From Pleurodeles waltl (Eukaryota; Chordata; Amphibia; Caudata; Salamandridae), in NCBI RefSeq assembly GCF_031143425.1, contig NC_090448.1, positions 334,192,177 through 334,256,176 on the forward strand: a stretch of DNA of 64,000 bases, read 5' to 3'. The notes beneath the pieces are model-generated. The model searched no databases. It saw nothing but the letters and a program-made list of their open reading frames with translations, and was not told the origin of the DNA. The first letter of the stretch is position 1. Every line of letters begins with the position of its first letter. The translations under genes and the position numbers were made by a program. This document shows positions 21,434-33,689 of the stretch, piece after piece.

Positions 21434-21733
21434 TTCGTTATCTGTATTACAGTCTGCTACGCATTGGCTAAGAAGCAGCCTCCTGAGGGCTTAAGAGCTC
21501 ACTCTACAAGGGGGAAAGCTGCTACCACGGCGGTAGCTCAAGGCTTGCTGGTTCTAGACATCTGCAAGGTGGCAACAAGGGCTTCCTTGCACACATTCGC
21601 AAGACACTACTGACTGGATAACCAGGTGAGAAGAGAGGGACATTTTGCTCGCTCGGTCCTACAGGACTGCCTTGGGTAAAGTATATGTTCGCAGCCCACC
21701 GCCAGGAGGTTGTAGCTTGGGTAACTACTCTAA
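21434..21733 (+). pseudogene. DIRS tyrosine recombinase, C-terminal part (D3)
   Basis: CYALAKKQPPEGLRAHSTRGKAAT contains the second catalytic arginine. ASLHTFARHY follows, with the catalytic tyrosine directly before a stop (TGA at about 21613). The reading then fades into FARSVLQDCLG. The beginning of the recombinase is missing. Confidence 0.75.
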
Positions 21734-22234
21734 GGTAAGGAATCTGCAGCTAGAAGTCTCGATCAGATGAACAAGTTACTTACCTTTGGTAACAAATTAT
21801 CTGGTAGAGACTCTATCTAGCTGCAGATTCCTTACACCCACCTAGGCCTTCCCGCTCTGCAGATATAAACTGTTTTTTTCTTCAGATTTTTACCCTTTCT
21901 CCAGAGCATGTCATTTTGCTCAGACAATCCGAGAGAAAAAAAAAAGTTGGTTCTTCCATGACTGTGTGCGCTTGTGGTGTGGGAAGTTGGTAGAAAAGAA
22001 CTGATGTATGCGCGCTGGGCTGGTGCCTATATAGAAGGCCGTGACGTCACCGACTGCTCCAAGCGACGCTGACGACGTCACTTGAAGTTGGACGATGCTC
22101 GCGGATCTGAACAATGCCACCCGACAGAGAAATTCCCAATTTGAAGCTGATGCCAGGGAATTCTAAGGTAAGGAATCTACAGCTAGATAGAGTCTCTACC
22201 AGATCATTTGTTACCAAAGGTAAGTAACTTGTTC
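21734..22234. repeat. DIRS internal complementary region and right terminal repeat (D3)
   Basis: 21734-21768 is complementary to the left end of D3 at 18766-18800. 21769-21835 is complementary to the right end at 22168-22234. The right end carries about 30 bases (CATTTGTTACCAAAGGTAAG and on) that the left end lacks. This matches the DIRS-1 plan, in which the complementary region bridges both ends and helps rebuild them during circular replication. The spacer 21840-22167 is the inverted copy of the left repeat. Confidence 0.8.
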
Positions 22235-23340
22235 TTCAAGCCATGTGGTGCCTATCATCATGCCATGTCGGTGACGGATCCACACCAGGTATGTTTGTGG
22301 TGTCTCAAGCGCAACCCCAATTCGAAGTCATGCTCAGACTGCTGGGCCATGCCTCCAAAAGCTTCAAGGAAGAAGTCCCTGAAGCTCATGCTGGCCCAGA
22401 AGTTGACATCGTCCCGTGCGATCCTTGGAGATCACGGTCAAGGAGAAGGTTGTGAAACCGCTCCAGGAGCCCGTAGTCCGCTTCATGCCACTTAAGGGCC
22501 TCGGGCACTTGAGGAAGAGGCACATAAAGAAGTCGTCCAAGGACCTTGACTTTGCCTAACCTTTCAGCCGGCGAGGTGACTCAGGAACGTTGTCATTCCA
22601 GGCACAGTTATGTTGAACCGATGCCAAGGCCGATACTGCGCCTTCCTACCTTTCCGGGAGCTGGAGCGACCCCAGCTCAACTTAGTTATATGAGGCCTTG
22701 TGCCTCGTGTTTGAGCGGACTGGCCCCGCTAAAGCGCCCTCGGGCCCCACAGGGTTGGCAGATGGCCCATCAGGTCCACGCCAGCAGTTTTGCCCTTAGC
22801 TTCGATGGGGCTCATGGATCCGATTCCAGATGTGTAATAGCGTCGGCCTCACACAAATGGCCTTCTCCGGTGCTGCTCCTGGCACCACCAGCACCCACCG
22901 GTGGCATGAGCCCCATTCTGACCAGTGAGCCGGAATTGCATTTCACGACACCGATTTCGGCGCCGATGCACCCAAAAATGCTAGATCTAGGTCTGAGCAT
23001 TTTCTTGAACAGCCAGGCATCGATGAAGAATGGGAGGGAAAACAGGACAATTGGCAGCCATCGTCACCCAGTTCCAGGTGATCCTAGTTTCCTCACCCAA
23101 CACTCTACCCCAGAGGGCTTGGTAATCCAAGCATCTACATCTCATGGTACCTTCCATTCCCCATCTCCGGATAGGGAATCCAAGAGGCTTTGGACTAGGC
23201 CTACAGAAAAACGTTAAATCCATGACTGAAGTGCTAGAGGCAGATTTTTCTGTCTTGCTTGCATTCAGCCTATGTGTGGTATCTGGGATGACGAACACAA
23301 CTCCATCTCTTGTTAAAAAAAAAAGGCTTCCTTTTCTTCC
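22235..23340 (+). pseudogene. DIRS gag-like gene fragment (D4)
   Basis: It begins directly after the D3 right terminus with KPCGAYHHAMSVTDPHQVCL and NSKSCSDCWAM, the Cys/His N-terminus of gag without its start codon. It continues through a lysine-rich stretch and proline-rich blocks, then FLTQHSTPEGLVIQASTS and SPDRESKRL. A degraded WDxx segment ends near 23310. Several frameshifts are present. No RT follows, so the copy is truncated on both sides. Confidence 0.7.
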
Positions 23341-25689
23341 TAAAAGCAACTGGGCAAATTAAGCTGATCACAGCGTGTGCTGTGATTATTTGGTCCTTGC
23401 TGCAGGTGTGCTTGCTGGATTTCTAGTCCTGTGCGCTGCTCACCACTCTTCCTACCACTCTTCATGTGCCCATTACCTGACTCATTTTCTCAGGTAGTGG
23501 ACACTGAGTGAGAAGATAATTTTCTTGACATGTTGTCTGTGAGCACTCCTGAACGAGTGGAACACTAGATGAGTTTTCATTGTGAAATGTCTTGTATACA
23601 TGCAGACTTGTGAACTATAAATGGGTGTTTGGTTTAGATCCTCGGTGTCTCTCTGGTTATTAATTTGCTGGTCTCACTCCCATTTCAGTAAATGGGGTCA
23701 TCCTACCGCCTTCATTTTGTATGAACGGAAGCACAAGGGAGAGAAGTTACTGGCTATTTCGTGTTCTAGAGGAGCTCAGCACTGGCCTAAGAGGACCATA
23801 CTTTCTTGGTCTCTTCCACCCTACTTTAATGCTTCTTGTAGGAGCAGTCAAGTAGCCAGAATCCTTGCACAGCTTTGAGAAGCCCTTCAGAGTGAGGCTC
23901 TCACATATTTAAGAGTCTTCAGTTCAGTCCTGCTAAGATACGTCGAGGACCTCAGTGGTGAGCACGAGTATCTAAAGGTTCCTGCTATACTCTCTTGGGA
24001 AACCTTAGTTTGTCTTCCTCTCGGTTCTCCTATCAGTCTCATCCATATAGCTTAAGGAGTCGGTGAATCATTTGCACATGATACATTTGTAGCATTTTCT
24101 CAAAATGATGTTTCCTTCATATTTCTGTAGGAATTCGCCACAGTTATTCAGCTCATGCAAAAAGTGAGCAGATGTTGGAGAATATAATAAATAGATATTG
24201 GAAAGCCTTAAATAGATATCCCTTTAACATCCGAAGCTTAATGTAAATGTGTGGTCTAAGTGTTTGCTAACCAAAAAAGAAATGCGATTTTCTTAAGTTC
24301 AACTTCTATTAGTAATCAGTAATAAGATTGCATTCTATTTGAATTAGTATACTGCCAAAAATAATGAATGGTGTTAACAGCGGGTTATCTTTTCTGTCTC
24401 TGAGAAATGAGTATGTGCAAGAATAGAAACAGTCTTCGTATTTCGTATAGTAACCACAACAAAAGTTGCAAAAGTTCTGTATTGACCAACAGAACCGTTC
24501 TTTGAGCTGGCTTTTCATAAATTGTTTTCCTCCTCATTTCATCATTTGGCAGGTTTAGATCACTTACAGTGGAGTTATCGTTTGAGTCTTTCTCATAGTT
24601 TTAAAATACTGAAAATCTAGATTTTACTTGAGATACAAGGCAACTGCTCTGTTTTTTAGACACGAAGACATGTGTTCCCCTTTAAAATTTTGGTTGTCGC
24701 TTGAAATTGTTCCTATGTTTGAAAATATAGTCTGTTCCATGTTAAACAGTAACTCCCTTTTCCTGGGCAATTAAAGCCCTTTGCTTCAAGACACTTGCCC
24801 AGCCTGTTCTGGAAGAGTGTGCCAAAACCCTTACACCCCCCTCCCCACCCCTTAACTGATTTAATAGGAAAACAATAGTGTCAGACTTTCTGTTCTGACA
24901 AAACCCTCCATAAAGCCCAGCCTTTTATGGAAAGTACGCTCTGTGTGTTTTTTCGCAGTTAGTTTGAAATAGTTTTCTTGGCATAAGCTTTGGGTGTGCT
25001 GCTGCTCGTTGATAGTTGGCAGTTTATCTGCTCAGTGGGTGTGTTAGTACCTTTTGTGCTTATTTTGAAACTTCTTCCTACTCGTCTTTATTTTATTCCC
25101 TCTCTTATAAATTGCCCTCTTTAGAATGCAAATTTGCTCGCTCTGATGCTTCTGAAGGCATCAGCTTGTCTTAGAGCGCCTGCTGTAAATTTCTGCTTGT
25201 TGATTTAATAGACCAACGCTCCTGTCACCTTTTCTCTTCGGGCAATATGATTCAGTATGTAAGAGCCAACTGAATGCCTGTTTTAAAAAAACAAAAGTTG
25301 AATAATTTATTATGAGAGAAGCAAATGTAGCTATCCCGCTACAATAAGCGATAAAAAGCTAGTCAGCAGTCTGTATCTTGTGCAGAACCGATAGTTTTAC
25401 CAATCGTTAACCAGCCTGAGGCTGGTCGTGTCTGATGGATTCATCTTCCCAGAGATTCCTCACCTCGCTTCCAAGCTCCTGATTGATCTGTAAAATGTTT
25501 CTCCATCAGTGACACTCTAGTGTCGCCAGGTGACGTCATGCCACTCCAGCTGCAACTCTACCTCCAGGTATATTGGGTGCCAACCAACCCACTAGTGCCA
25601 ATTTATATTTTTAAACACCTCTTCGAAGTAGTTTAGAGCTTTCTTTGTGCCTTACCTACACAAAATTTCCTCAGCTTCTGACAGCAACT
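23341..25689. other. Stretch without recognisable genes
   Basis: The DNA is AT-rich and looks unique. An open stretch at 23621-24052 has a single in-frame TGA at 23876 and matches nothing I recognise. No TIRs, LTR ends or DIRS blocks were seen. It may be old intergenic DNA or a decayed repeat. Confidence 0.5.
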
Positions 25690-27190
25690 TGGTCAAATAT
25701 CTCCACTAAAGGTTTCGGGTTTCAAACCTTGTAGTAAATGCTGTAAGAGGATGTCCCTCTGGGCCCCCCTTTACATCTGCATGCTGTGTCTGGGATTAGA
25801 ATGCCACAGCTGGTGATTTCTGTCTCTCACGCGATGCTGGGTAATCTTCAGGGTGGGTCCACAGCCCTCTGGATCTACCCCCAAGGCATAGAGCATTCTG
25901 GGGGCTTGGATGCCTGATGTCTCGCTGCTCTACCCCTCCACGGGGTCTGACCCCAATGCCTAAGAGGAAGCTGAGACTGGCTGAGGTACCGTCCCTTTAC
26001 TTCACTTGTGAACCACTCTGATTCCTCTTCCCCCACCTCCCCACCCCGCAACATCTTATTCATGCCCTTGCCTTTTTCTCCTTCTCTCTAGACCAACCCC
26101 TTTTTTGAGAGAGTGCTGTCCAGCACACACCTCCATTCTAGAGGTGGAATGCCTTGCCTTTCTGGACAAAGGAGTAGTAAAAGTGGTGTCTCTAGAAAAG
26201 AGAAGCATGGAATTCTACTTTCTTTACTTTTTGATCTCCCATGAAAATTGGCGGTAGAGGTCCATCTTAGATCTCCCTCTTCTGAACTTGTTCATCTGGC
26301 CAGACACTTTCAAGATATTGTCCCTGAGCAAGGTCCTTTTAGTATCTATGGACAGTTTCGATGTCTGCCATCACCTTGTCATTCTTTCACCCCACAGGCA
26401 CTATTTGAGGCTCATGGTATAGTCCCAACAGCTTACCTTCGAACCTTTCAAACTTATAACTACCTACACATGTTTACAAAGGTGCTGGCTGTTGTGACTG
26501 CTTCAATAGCAAGGTCAGGAGGCCATGTACTTGGACATTTGGTGAAAGCGGAGTGTCTGAAGCTGGGCAAGCATGATCCCCAGCTGGTGATGGACTCTGT
26601 TCAGGACTAGGCTTTACCATCTGCCTCCATATGCCCCACCATTCTCCTATGCAGAGCTTGACCTTTATTGAAGTGGTGTTCAACGCACCTCGTGATCCTC
26701 AGATCATTGAGGATATTCTGGCTATGGTACAAGCTTTGATTCCCATTCTGCACATCCTACACCTGATGGGCAACGTGGCCTCTGGAATTTAGTTTGTGCC
26801 TCGTGCCAGATGTCAGTTGAGGTGCCTCCAGTGGTCATCATTTACACTGTATGCAGTTCTGTAGTAGTGATTCTTGCTATCTATTGTGATAGGTAGACTG
26901 GACAGAGGCCATTAACAGCAATTCAGTTTTTGAGCACATGGCTTCACCCACCAGCTTGTAGCATGCTTCATCATTGGGCTGTGCTCCCTCTCTAGCTGGC
27001 GCTGCAATGCCCAATGGGCCCTCAAGGGGGCTGTTTGCCGAAGTTCTTCCCAAATATGTCCTTAGACTCCATTTATGTACGGGTAGATTTGCCAGGTAGG
27101 TGACTAAAGAGAAAGATTAACATTAGCTAAATGACTCCCCAAATGAATTTTTAATCATAAGAGGGCCTTTGTCAAGGTTAAAAACATCAG
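25690..27190 (+). pseudogene. Old DIRS-like gag and RT relic (D5)
   Basis: The first part (about 25715-25790) reads KMSLWAPLYICMLCLGLE, which fits the Cys-rich gag N-terminus. After a deletion, RT-like sequence starts near 26095: CLAFLDKGVVKVV, then LDLPLLNLFIWPDTFKIL (the DLRxLN region) and SFDVCHHLVILSPHRHYLR. Downstream the reading breaks into many frames. This copy is more decayed and belongs to a different DIRS lineage than D1-D4. Family assignment below superfamily is not possible by eye. Confidence 0.5.
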
Positions 27191-27198
27191 ACATCGGG

Positions 27199-30100
27199 TG
27201 TAGGAAAGTACCCTCTTTCTTGCCATGGTTACACCCTTTTCTGCCAGTTGTCAGTGTGTTTGACTGTGTTCACTGGGATCCTGCTAACCAGGACACCAGT
27301 GATTATGCTCTCTCAATTCTAACTTGGTAAGTTGTACTATTTTCACCCCACATTTGGTATACTGGTGCCCCCATGTAAGTCCCTTGTATATGTTACCCAG
27401 GGCATTGGGGTACCAGGGGATCCCCACAGGCTGCAGCATGTATGATGCCACCCATGGGAAGCCGATGCAAAGTGTTCTTCAGGCCTGCCATTGCAGCCTG
27501 CGTGAAAGGGTGCATGCACCCTTTTTCACTACAGGTCACTGCACCAGGTCACCGTAAGTCGCCCATATGGCAAGTCCAGAGGGCAGGGTGCAAGTACCTG
27601 TGTGTGAGGGCACCCCTGCAATAGCAGAGGTGCCCCCACGAACTCCAGTGCCATTTTCAAAGGACTTTGTGAATGAGGGAACGCCATTTTATGCGTATAC
27701 TGGACATAGGTCACTACCTATGGCCAGCTACATAATGGTAACTCCGAACCTAAGCATGTTTAGTATCAAGGATGTCAGAATCATACCCCAGTACTGTTGC
27801 CAGTATTGGAAGTATGATTCCATGCACTCTGTGGGCTCCTTAGAGGACCCCAGTATTTCTCCTACCAGCCTTCTAGAGTTTTCCAGGCAGCCCCAGCAGC
27901 TGCACCCCTCAGACAGGTTTCCGCCCTCCTGCTGATTGGACAGCTCAAGCCCAGGAAAGCAGAACAAAATATTTCATTGGGGGGGTAACACCCTCACCCA
28001 TTGGAAATAGGTGTTACATAGCTTCGGAGGGGTAGACTCCCCAAGCCACTGGTATGCATTGAAGGGCACATATGGTGCCCTCAGTGCATAAACCAGTCTA
28101 CACTGGTTCAGGGAGCTCCAGGCCCTTCTCTAGCACGAAACTGGACAATGGAAAGGGGAGTGACCACTCCCCTCTTCATCACTGCCCCAGGGGTGGTGCC
28201 CAAAGCTACTCCAGAGGGTCCCTGGGTTCTGCCATCTTGAATCCAAGGTTGGCAGGGACTTCTGGGAGCATCTGAGTGGCGAGGCCAGGCAGGAGACGTC
28301 AGAACCGCCTCCTGATAGGTGGTCACCTAGCTAGGTGACCAATCTCCCTTTCAGGGCTATTTAGGGTCTCTTTCTTACATGGGTCCTCACACAGGTAAGT
28401 ATAGAACTTTGGTTAAAAACAGTACACACCCTAGTATACACAGTTTAGGTTAAAATGGCAATAAGCTATTTTAAAAGTGGACACAGCAAAAATCAACAGT
28501 TCCTGGGGGAGGTAAGTTTGGTTACGTTTTTCAGGTAAGTAAAGAACTTACACAGTCAGTCTCCTGGGCATAGGCAGCCCACCGTTGGGGGTTCACGGCA
28601 ACCCCAAAGTCACCGCACCAGCAACACAGGGCCGGTCAGGTGCAGAGGTCAAAGGAGGGCCCAAAACACATAGGCGCCTATGAAGAACAAGGGTGCTCCG
28701 GCTCCAGTCTGCTAGCAGGTAAGTACCTGCGTCCTCGGGGAGCAGACCAGGGTGGTTTTGTAGAGCACTGGGGGACACACACAAGCCCACAAAACACACC
28801 CTCAGCGGCACAGGGGCGGCTAGGTGCAGTAGGCAAAGTAGGCGTCGAGTTTGCTAATGAAAGCAATGGAGGGACCCAGGGGTCACTTAGGCAATGCAGG
28901 CAGGGCACAGGAGAGCTTCTCGGGCCAGCCACCGACTGGGCTATGAAGAGGGCCACCTGCTCTTCACTCCTGCACTGGAAGGTGGTTCCTCTTGGTCCTG
29001 GGGGCTGCGGGTGCAGTGCTTGGTCCAGGTGTCGGGTTCCTTGTTACCAGGCAGTCGTGGTCAACTCAAGCATCTGGATCCTCTGCAGGCGTCGATGTGG
29101 GGGTGCAGCGGGGGTCGACTCAGGGTACCCACATTGTTGTAGTCACCTGGGAGTCCTCTCTGCGGTGTTTGTTCCCTTGATCTCGAGCCAGGGGCGTCAG
29201 ATGCAGAGTGTGAAGTCTCTTGCTTCCGGTGGGAAGAGAGAGTACTTTGAAAGTTGTTTCTTTGTTGCAGGTTTTGAACAGTGCCGCTGTTCTCAGGAGC
29301 TTCTTGGTCTTTTGGGTTCAGGGCAGGCCTCTGAGTCCTTTGAGGCTCACCGCCAGGTGTTACAGTTCCTGTAGGGGGAGGTGAGAAGCACCTCCACCCA
29401 GTACAGGCTTTGTTCCTGGCCACAGAGTGACAAAGGCACTCACCCCATGTAGCCGGTTTTAGCAGGCTGGCAGAAACTGGTCAGCCTAGCACTAGGAGTC
29501 GGACTGGTATTCAGGGGGCATCGCTAAGAATCCCTCTGGGTGTATTTTACAATAAATCCCTCACTGGCATCAGTGTGCATTTATTGTGCTGAGAAGTTTG
29601 ATACCAAACTTGCCAGATTTCAGTGCAGCCATTATGGAACTGTGGGGTTTGTGTTTGACAGACTCCCAGACCATATACTCTTTATGGCTACCCTGCATTT
29701 ACAATGTCTAAGATTTGGCTTACACACTGTCGGGGCATAGTGCTCATGCAACCATGCCCTCACCTGTCAGATAGTGCACCCTGCCTTAGGGCTGTAAGGC
29801 CTGCTAGAGGGGTGACTTATCTATGCCACAGGCAGTGAGAGGTGGACATGGCACCCTGAGGGGAGTGCCATGCCGATTTAGTCATTTTCTCCCCGCCAGC
29901 ACACACAAGCTGTGAGGCAGTGTGCATGTGCTGAGTGAGGGGTCCCCAGGGTGGCATAAGACATGCTGTAGGACTAAGAGACCATCCTGGCCACAAGGCC
30001 TTTGGTACCAGGGGTACCATTTACAAGGGACTTATCTGTGTGCCAGAGCTGTGCCAATTGTGGGAACAAAAGTACAGTTTAGTTAAAGAACACTGGTGCT

Positions 30101-31414
30101 TGGGCCTGGTTAGCAGGGTCCCAGCACACTTTCAATCATAACTGGCATCAACAAAAGGCAAAAAGTTAGGGGTAGCCATGCCAATAAAGGCATTTCATTA
30201 CATAGAGGTAAGCTCTTGGCTTCCCACACAGGACAGTACCCCTGTGCACTGCGTCTCTTGCAGCTGACAAGGCTTGTTTGCATCTCCTCCAAGGGATCTT
30301 CAGGCTGCGTGTAGCCCCAGCACTATTTCCTGCGATGCACAGCCCTCTGCATTCCTCTCCTGCTGTGTGAAACTCTCATTTAGTAGTGCTGTGTGGGCTC
30401 CTCTGGACCTTCTGTTTCTCCATCCGTGGGACTCCTGTGGGTGCTGCCTTTGCTCCTGTGGGCTCTCTGTGTCACTGAGGGTCCCCTCTAACTCTCCCTC
30501 TTTTGTTGAATCCTCCTGGGCCTTGCTGATCCCCGCCAGCTCAACTTTCCGACAACCGCGACATTTGCCTTTGCAAGGCTTGTTGGTGGAATGCCTTCAC
30601 CAGAAACCTACTTCAATTCTTCTTCCAGTGTGGAATGTTGTCTGCATCCCTCAGGAACTCTTCACCGACTCCAGGCCTGCAGTGCTGACCTTCTTCACAT
30701 TACTGTTGACCAATTCCTGCATTCACAGCTGGGTGGGTAGTACCTCCTACTCCTCCTGGACTCTTCTGTGACTTCTGGACTTGGTCTACTCCTTCCACAG
30801 GTCTTCCTCTTCAGGAATCCAGGACAGGTTTCTTGCAGTCTTGTCTGAGTGTTGCCTTTTCTTCATTTTCTTCCTTTTGGTTGGTTTGGGGAAAATCTAG
30901 TAATTGCCTCCTTTCTTCCTGTGTACTTACCTTTTGCCCCCAGCTTCCCTCTACACATTCTACTTATCTAGGTGGGGATACTGTGTTCGCATTCCATTTT
31001 TTTAGTATAGGGCTTGAGCTCCCCCAGGGTCACTATTGTCTAACTGCATTTGCACTGTTTTCTATCACTTTCTATGCCTATTTTTGGTATCTAGTGTATA
31101 TATTTAGTGTGTTACTTACCTCCTATCGGAGGGTTGCCTCTCTAGTACTTTTTGTTATTGTGTCACTAAAATAAAGTACCTTTATGTTTGTAACACTGAG
31201 TGTTTTCTTTCATGTGTGTAAGTGCTCTGTGACTACAGTGGTATTGAATGAGCTTTGCATGTCTACTAGATAAGCCTTGGTTCCTTATGATCAGCTACCT
31301 CTAAAGAGCCTGGCTTCTAGACACTGCCTACACTACGATAATAGGAGATAGCTGGACCTGGCATAAAGTGTAAGTACCTTAGGTACCCACCACACACCAG
31401 CCCAGCTTCCTACA
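27199..31414 (+). mobile_element. Solo LTR of family B with 5-bp target duplication, split by LTR-A
   Basis: The copy begins TGTAGGAAAGTACCC and ends CAGCTTCCTACA. Both sides carry tcggg (27194-27198 and 31415-31419), a perfect 5-bp duplication that fixes both boundaries. The same family lies reversed at 52876-60127. The opening GCTAACCAGGACACCAGTG block resembles that of LTR-A, so the families appear related. A reversed LTR-A fragment occupies 28386-30202. About 400 bases of LTR-B present in the other copy (58282-58685) are missing at that point. AATAAA at 31170 is a probable poly(A) signal. Confidence 0.85.
28386..30202 (-). repeat. Reversed LTR-A fragment inside LTR-B
   Basis: It is the reverse complement of LTR-A from near its 3' part to its first bases (GGCATTTCATTACA at 30189-30202). 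The terminal roughly 250 bases that include the TATA-like box are missing at the left. The junction lies within TCACACAGG, which is shared by both families. Long open frames here (for example 28640-29374 on the plus strand) are antisense LTR sequence and not genes. Confidence 0.85.
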
Positions 31415-33189
31415 TCGGGGAAATAATGTTACATGAGAACAAACCTCAATCAACTTGTTCTTGCCTGGTATTGTCCCTAACAGGATCAGGGGCAATTCAT
31501 CAGGGCCATCATTTTACTGCCTAATCTACATAATGGGCTCTGTCCTGTCAGGAAGTACTCCTATGCTCTATTGAAATTACCCAAGCCTCATGTTGCACTG
31601 CCCAAAATTGTGTGAATTAGTAGTTTCAAGTTAAACCAATTTAAGGAAACCAGTATTGCACTCCGTATCACTAAAACCTCTGTTTGAGCTAGGCCCCATG
31701 AGTACTCACAAAGAAGGAACCTTAGTATAAAATATTTATTTCTTAGAAGGTCCCTGCCTTTTGTCTATCCATCTCCGTAGTCCTAGAACTACTCCGCTAC
31801 TGCACACTGTATAAATGATGACTTTATTAGTAAGGAAGTGTGCTGGACCGACAAAATCCTTTCTTCTCCTCCACAGTTAGCCTGTAATGGTGGCTGAAAG
31901 GGTAGTGGCTTCAACACCTAGAAAGCCTTTTGGCTCAGCTACAGATCTTCCGGTTGGTGCATCCATATGTGCATATGGACCTTTCCAGTCTCCTGATGGA
32001 CCGCCCATTCAGTCACCCACAGACTTGGGCTACTGTGGTCACAGGTACCGCCTGTCCCGAAAATCTGGAGATAGAAGTCTTTGTTCTGTGAGAGTACCAT
32101 TCATACTGCAGGACTTGCTCTAACTCTCCCAAAATGCAGTGCATAATATCAATGTGCATCATGAGTACCCAAGGGGAAATGAGAATGGCACATGGCAAAA
32201 TAATAGCTGGCGTGAAGCTTTCTTCGTATCAGACAGTTTTTGATAAACACACCTTTCTTATTCTGGTTCACAAACGATAATGTAATGTATCAGTTTAGTT
32301 TTTTTAATACTACTTTACCATGTTGTCTTTGTGTTGGGCTTAGTGACCAATTTACCCCGCACTTTATGCTCTTTCGCACGTTTTATGACTCCTGAAGATT
32401 GTGATGCTTTGTACCTGATCCCTTTACATCTTATAAAGAGGGGCTAATTTATCTGCAGAGCATCTATTCTGTTGATATTTGTTTTGCCATTCGTAGCTAT
32501 ATAGTTGCTCCTATTCCCCTCAGAAGAAACTATGCACTTCAACTGACTCCTGATTACTGTTTTATATCTGTTGAGAAGGGAGTTCATATCCAAAAATGTA
32601 ATGCTGCTGCGATCTGTATAAAGGTGAATCTATGCATTTTAAACTGCCTATTTGATGAATTTGCTATGATGTTTTAAGATGTTTTTAAATTGATAATCAA
32701 CTTACATTTTCTGATGTGTTTTTAAAATATGGTATTTATTAATGCTTTTTTTGCTCATTCACATTGGCCGAATAAAGATTTTTTATTTGACTTGACTTGA
32801 ATACTACCGCAAGCTAAACTGTACTATCACTTTGTGTAAAGCAGACTAACACCTGATTTACCACCACCCCTTCCTCAGCTATTCTCCTTAAATTTCTTAC
32901 AGCATGAGTATATTTATAAACAAAATATCAATGAGTATATTTATAAACAAAGTATCAATGATTACTTATGATGCTGACACCATCTATAGAGAAAAAGTAT
33001 TTAAAAGGCGTATTAGAAGAAACTCCTACTTTTAACACTCTATAGAATGATACATGCCCCAGTATCATAGGAGATGAGGTACAGCATTCATAACTCAAAA
33101 AGTTCACAAAATTAAATGTACAGAAAAGTTTATTCTTAGATAAGGTTGACTGTCACATAAAGTCACTACCTGTTCAGCAGTGTCAGTTC
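31415..33189. other. Mostly unique DNA with a possible non-LTR 3' end
   Basis: No gene is recognisable. AATAAA at 32771 followed by a (TTGACTTGACTTGA) short repeat to 32800 resembles the 3' tail of a non-LTR retrotransposon, but no coding part was found upstream. A 27-base unit is duplicated in tandem at 32904-32957 with one mismatch. Confidence 0.4.
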
Positions 33190-33191
33190 TG

Positions 33192-33270
33192 TAGGGATTT
33201 TTTTCCAACGATTTTTTGTAGACTCTATTCACCATAGAGTCTACAAAAAATTGTTGGAAAAAAATCCCTA
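33192..33270. repeat. Near-perfect palindrome, 36-bp arms
   Basis: Arms 33192-33227 and 33235-33270 are complementary with one mismatch and a 7-base loop (TTCACCA). The outer sequence is TAGGGATTTTTTTCCAAC. No coding potential and no clear flanking duplication are present. It could be a small foldback transposon or a palindromic origin of unknown type. Confidence 0.85.
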
Positions 33271-33689
33271 AAGTTCAGAAAAAAAGGTAATGGGTGAATT
33301 CTCCTACCAGACTCTCAAGATCGGAAGTCGTGACCAGGAAAAACGGTTATCCAAGGCAACATGAATGATAAGGCCTTGTTTCAAATTCCCCAGGGGTTCC
33401 AAGACTACAGCTGTAATGTTAGAAGTGAATTCATTCTCTCCACTTTCCACTGTTATACAGAAGAATCAAGATGGCTGCTCCCACGAAATCTCGTAAAATG
33501 AGATTTACAAGTTTGCAATATTTAGTTTTACTTTTACTTTCAATCTGTGGTGTCCTTATTCACAACTCTTGCAAGGGAAGAAACGTTTTAATGATTTTTG
33601 CAGTACGGTTCTATTTCATTTTAATAGTGCCTGTGAGCCCAACTCTTTCTTCTTCTTTGAATTTATCTGAGATCATAACACTACCTTGC
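33271..33689. other. Spacer without recognised elements
   Basis: An open frame starts at 33471 in a favourable AAGATGG context and reads a hydrophobic leader-like stretch. It runs out of frame into DIRS sequence near 33700, so it is probably chance. Nothing else was recognised. Confidence 0.4.

Larger units (their letters stand above)
18766..22234 (+). mobile_element. DIRS copy D3 with both terminal repeats and deleted core
   Basis: The copy runs from a left terminus ATCTGATAGAGACTTC to a right terminus ending ACTTGTTC. It contains gag, the start of RT, a 210-bp LTR-A fragment, the recombinase C-terminus, an internal complementary region and an inverted right repeat. RT core, RNase H and most of the recombinase are gone, replaced by the LTR fragment. 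The terminal architecture is the most complete in the left half of the window. Confidence 0.8.

Noticed and set aside
28640..29374. 244-codon open frame
   Set aside because: Antisense sequence of a reversed LTR-A; other copies do not keep the frame.
30274..30771. 165-codon open frame, with a similar frame on the minus strand at 57992-58330
   Set aside because: Both lie in LTR-B and resemble each other because the DNA is the same repeat; there are frame breaks between copies.
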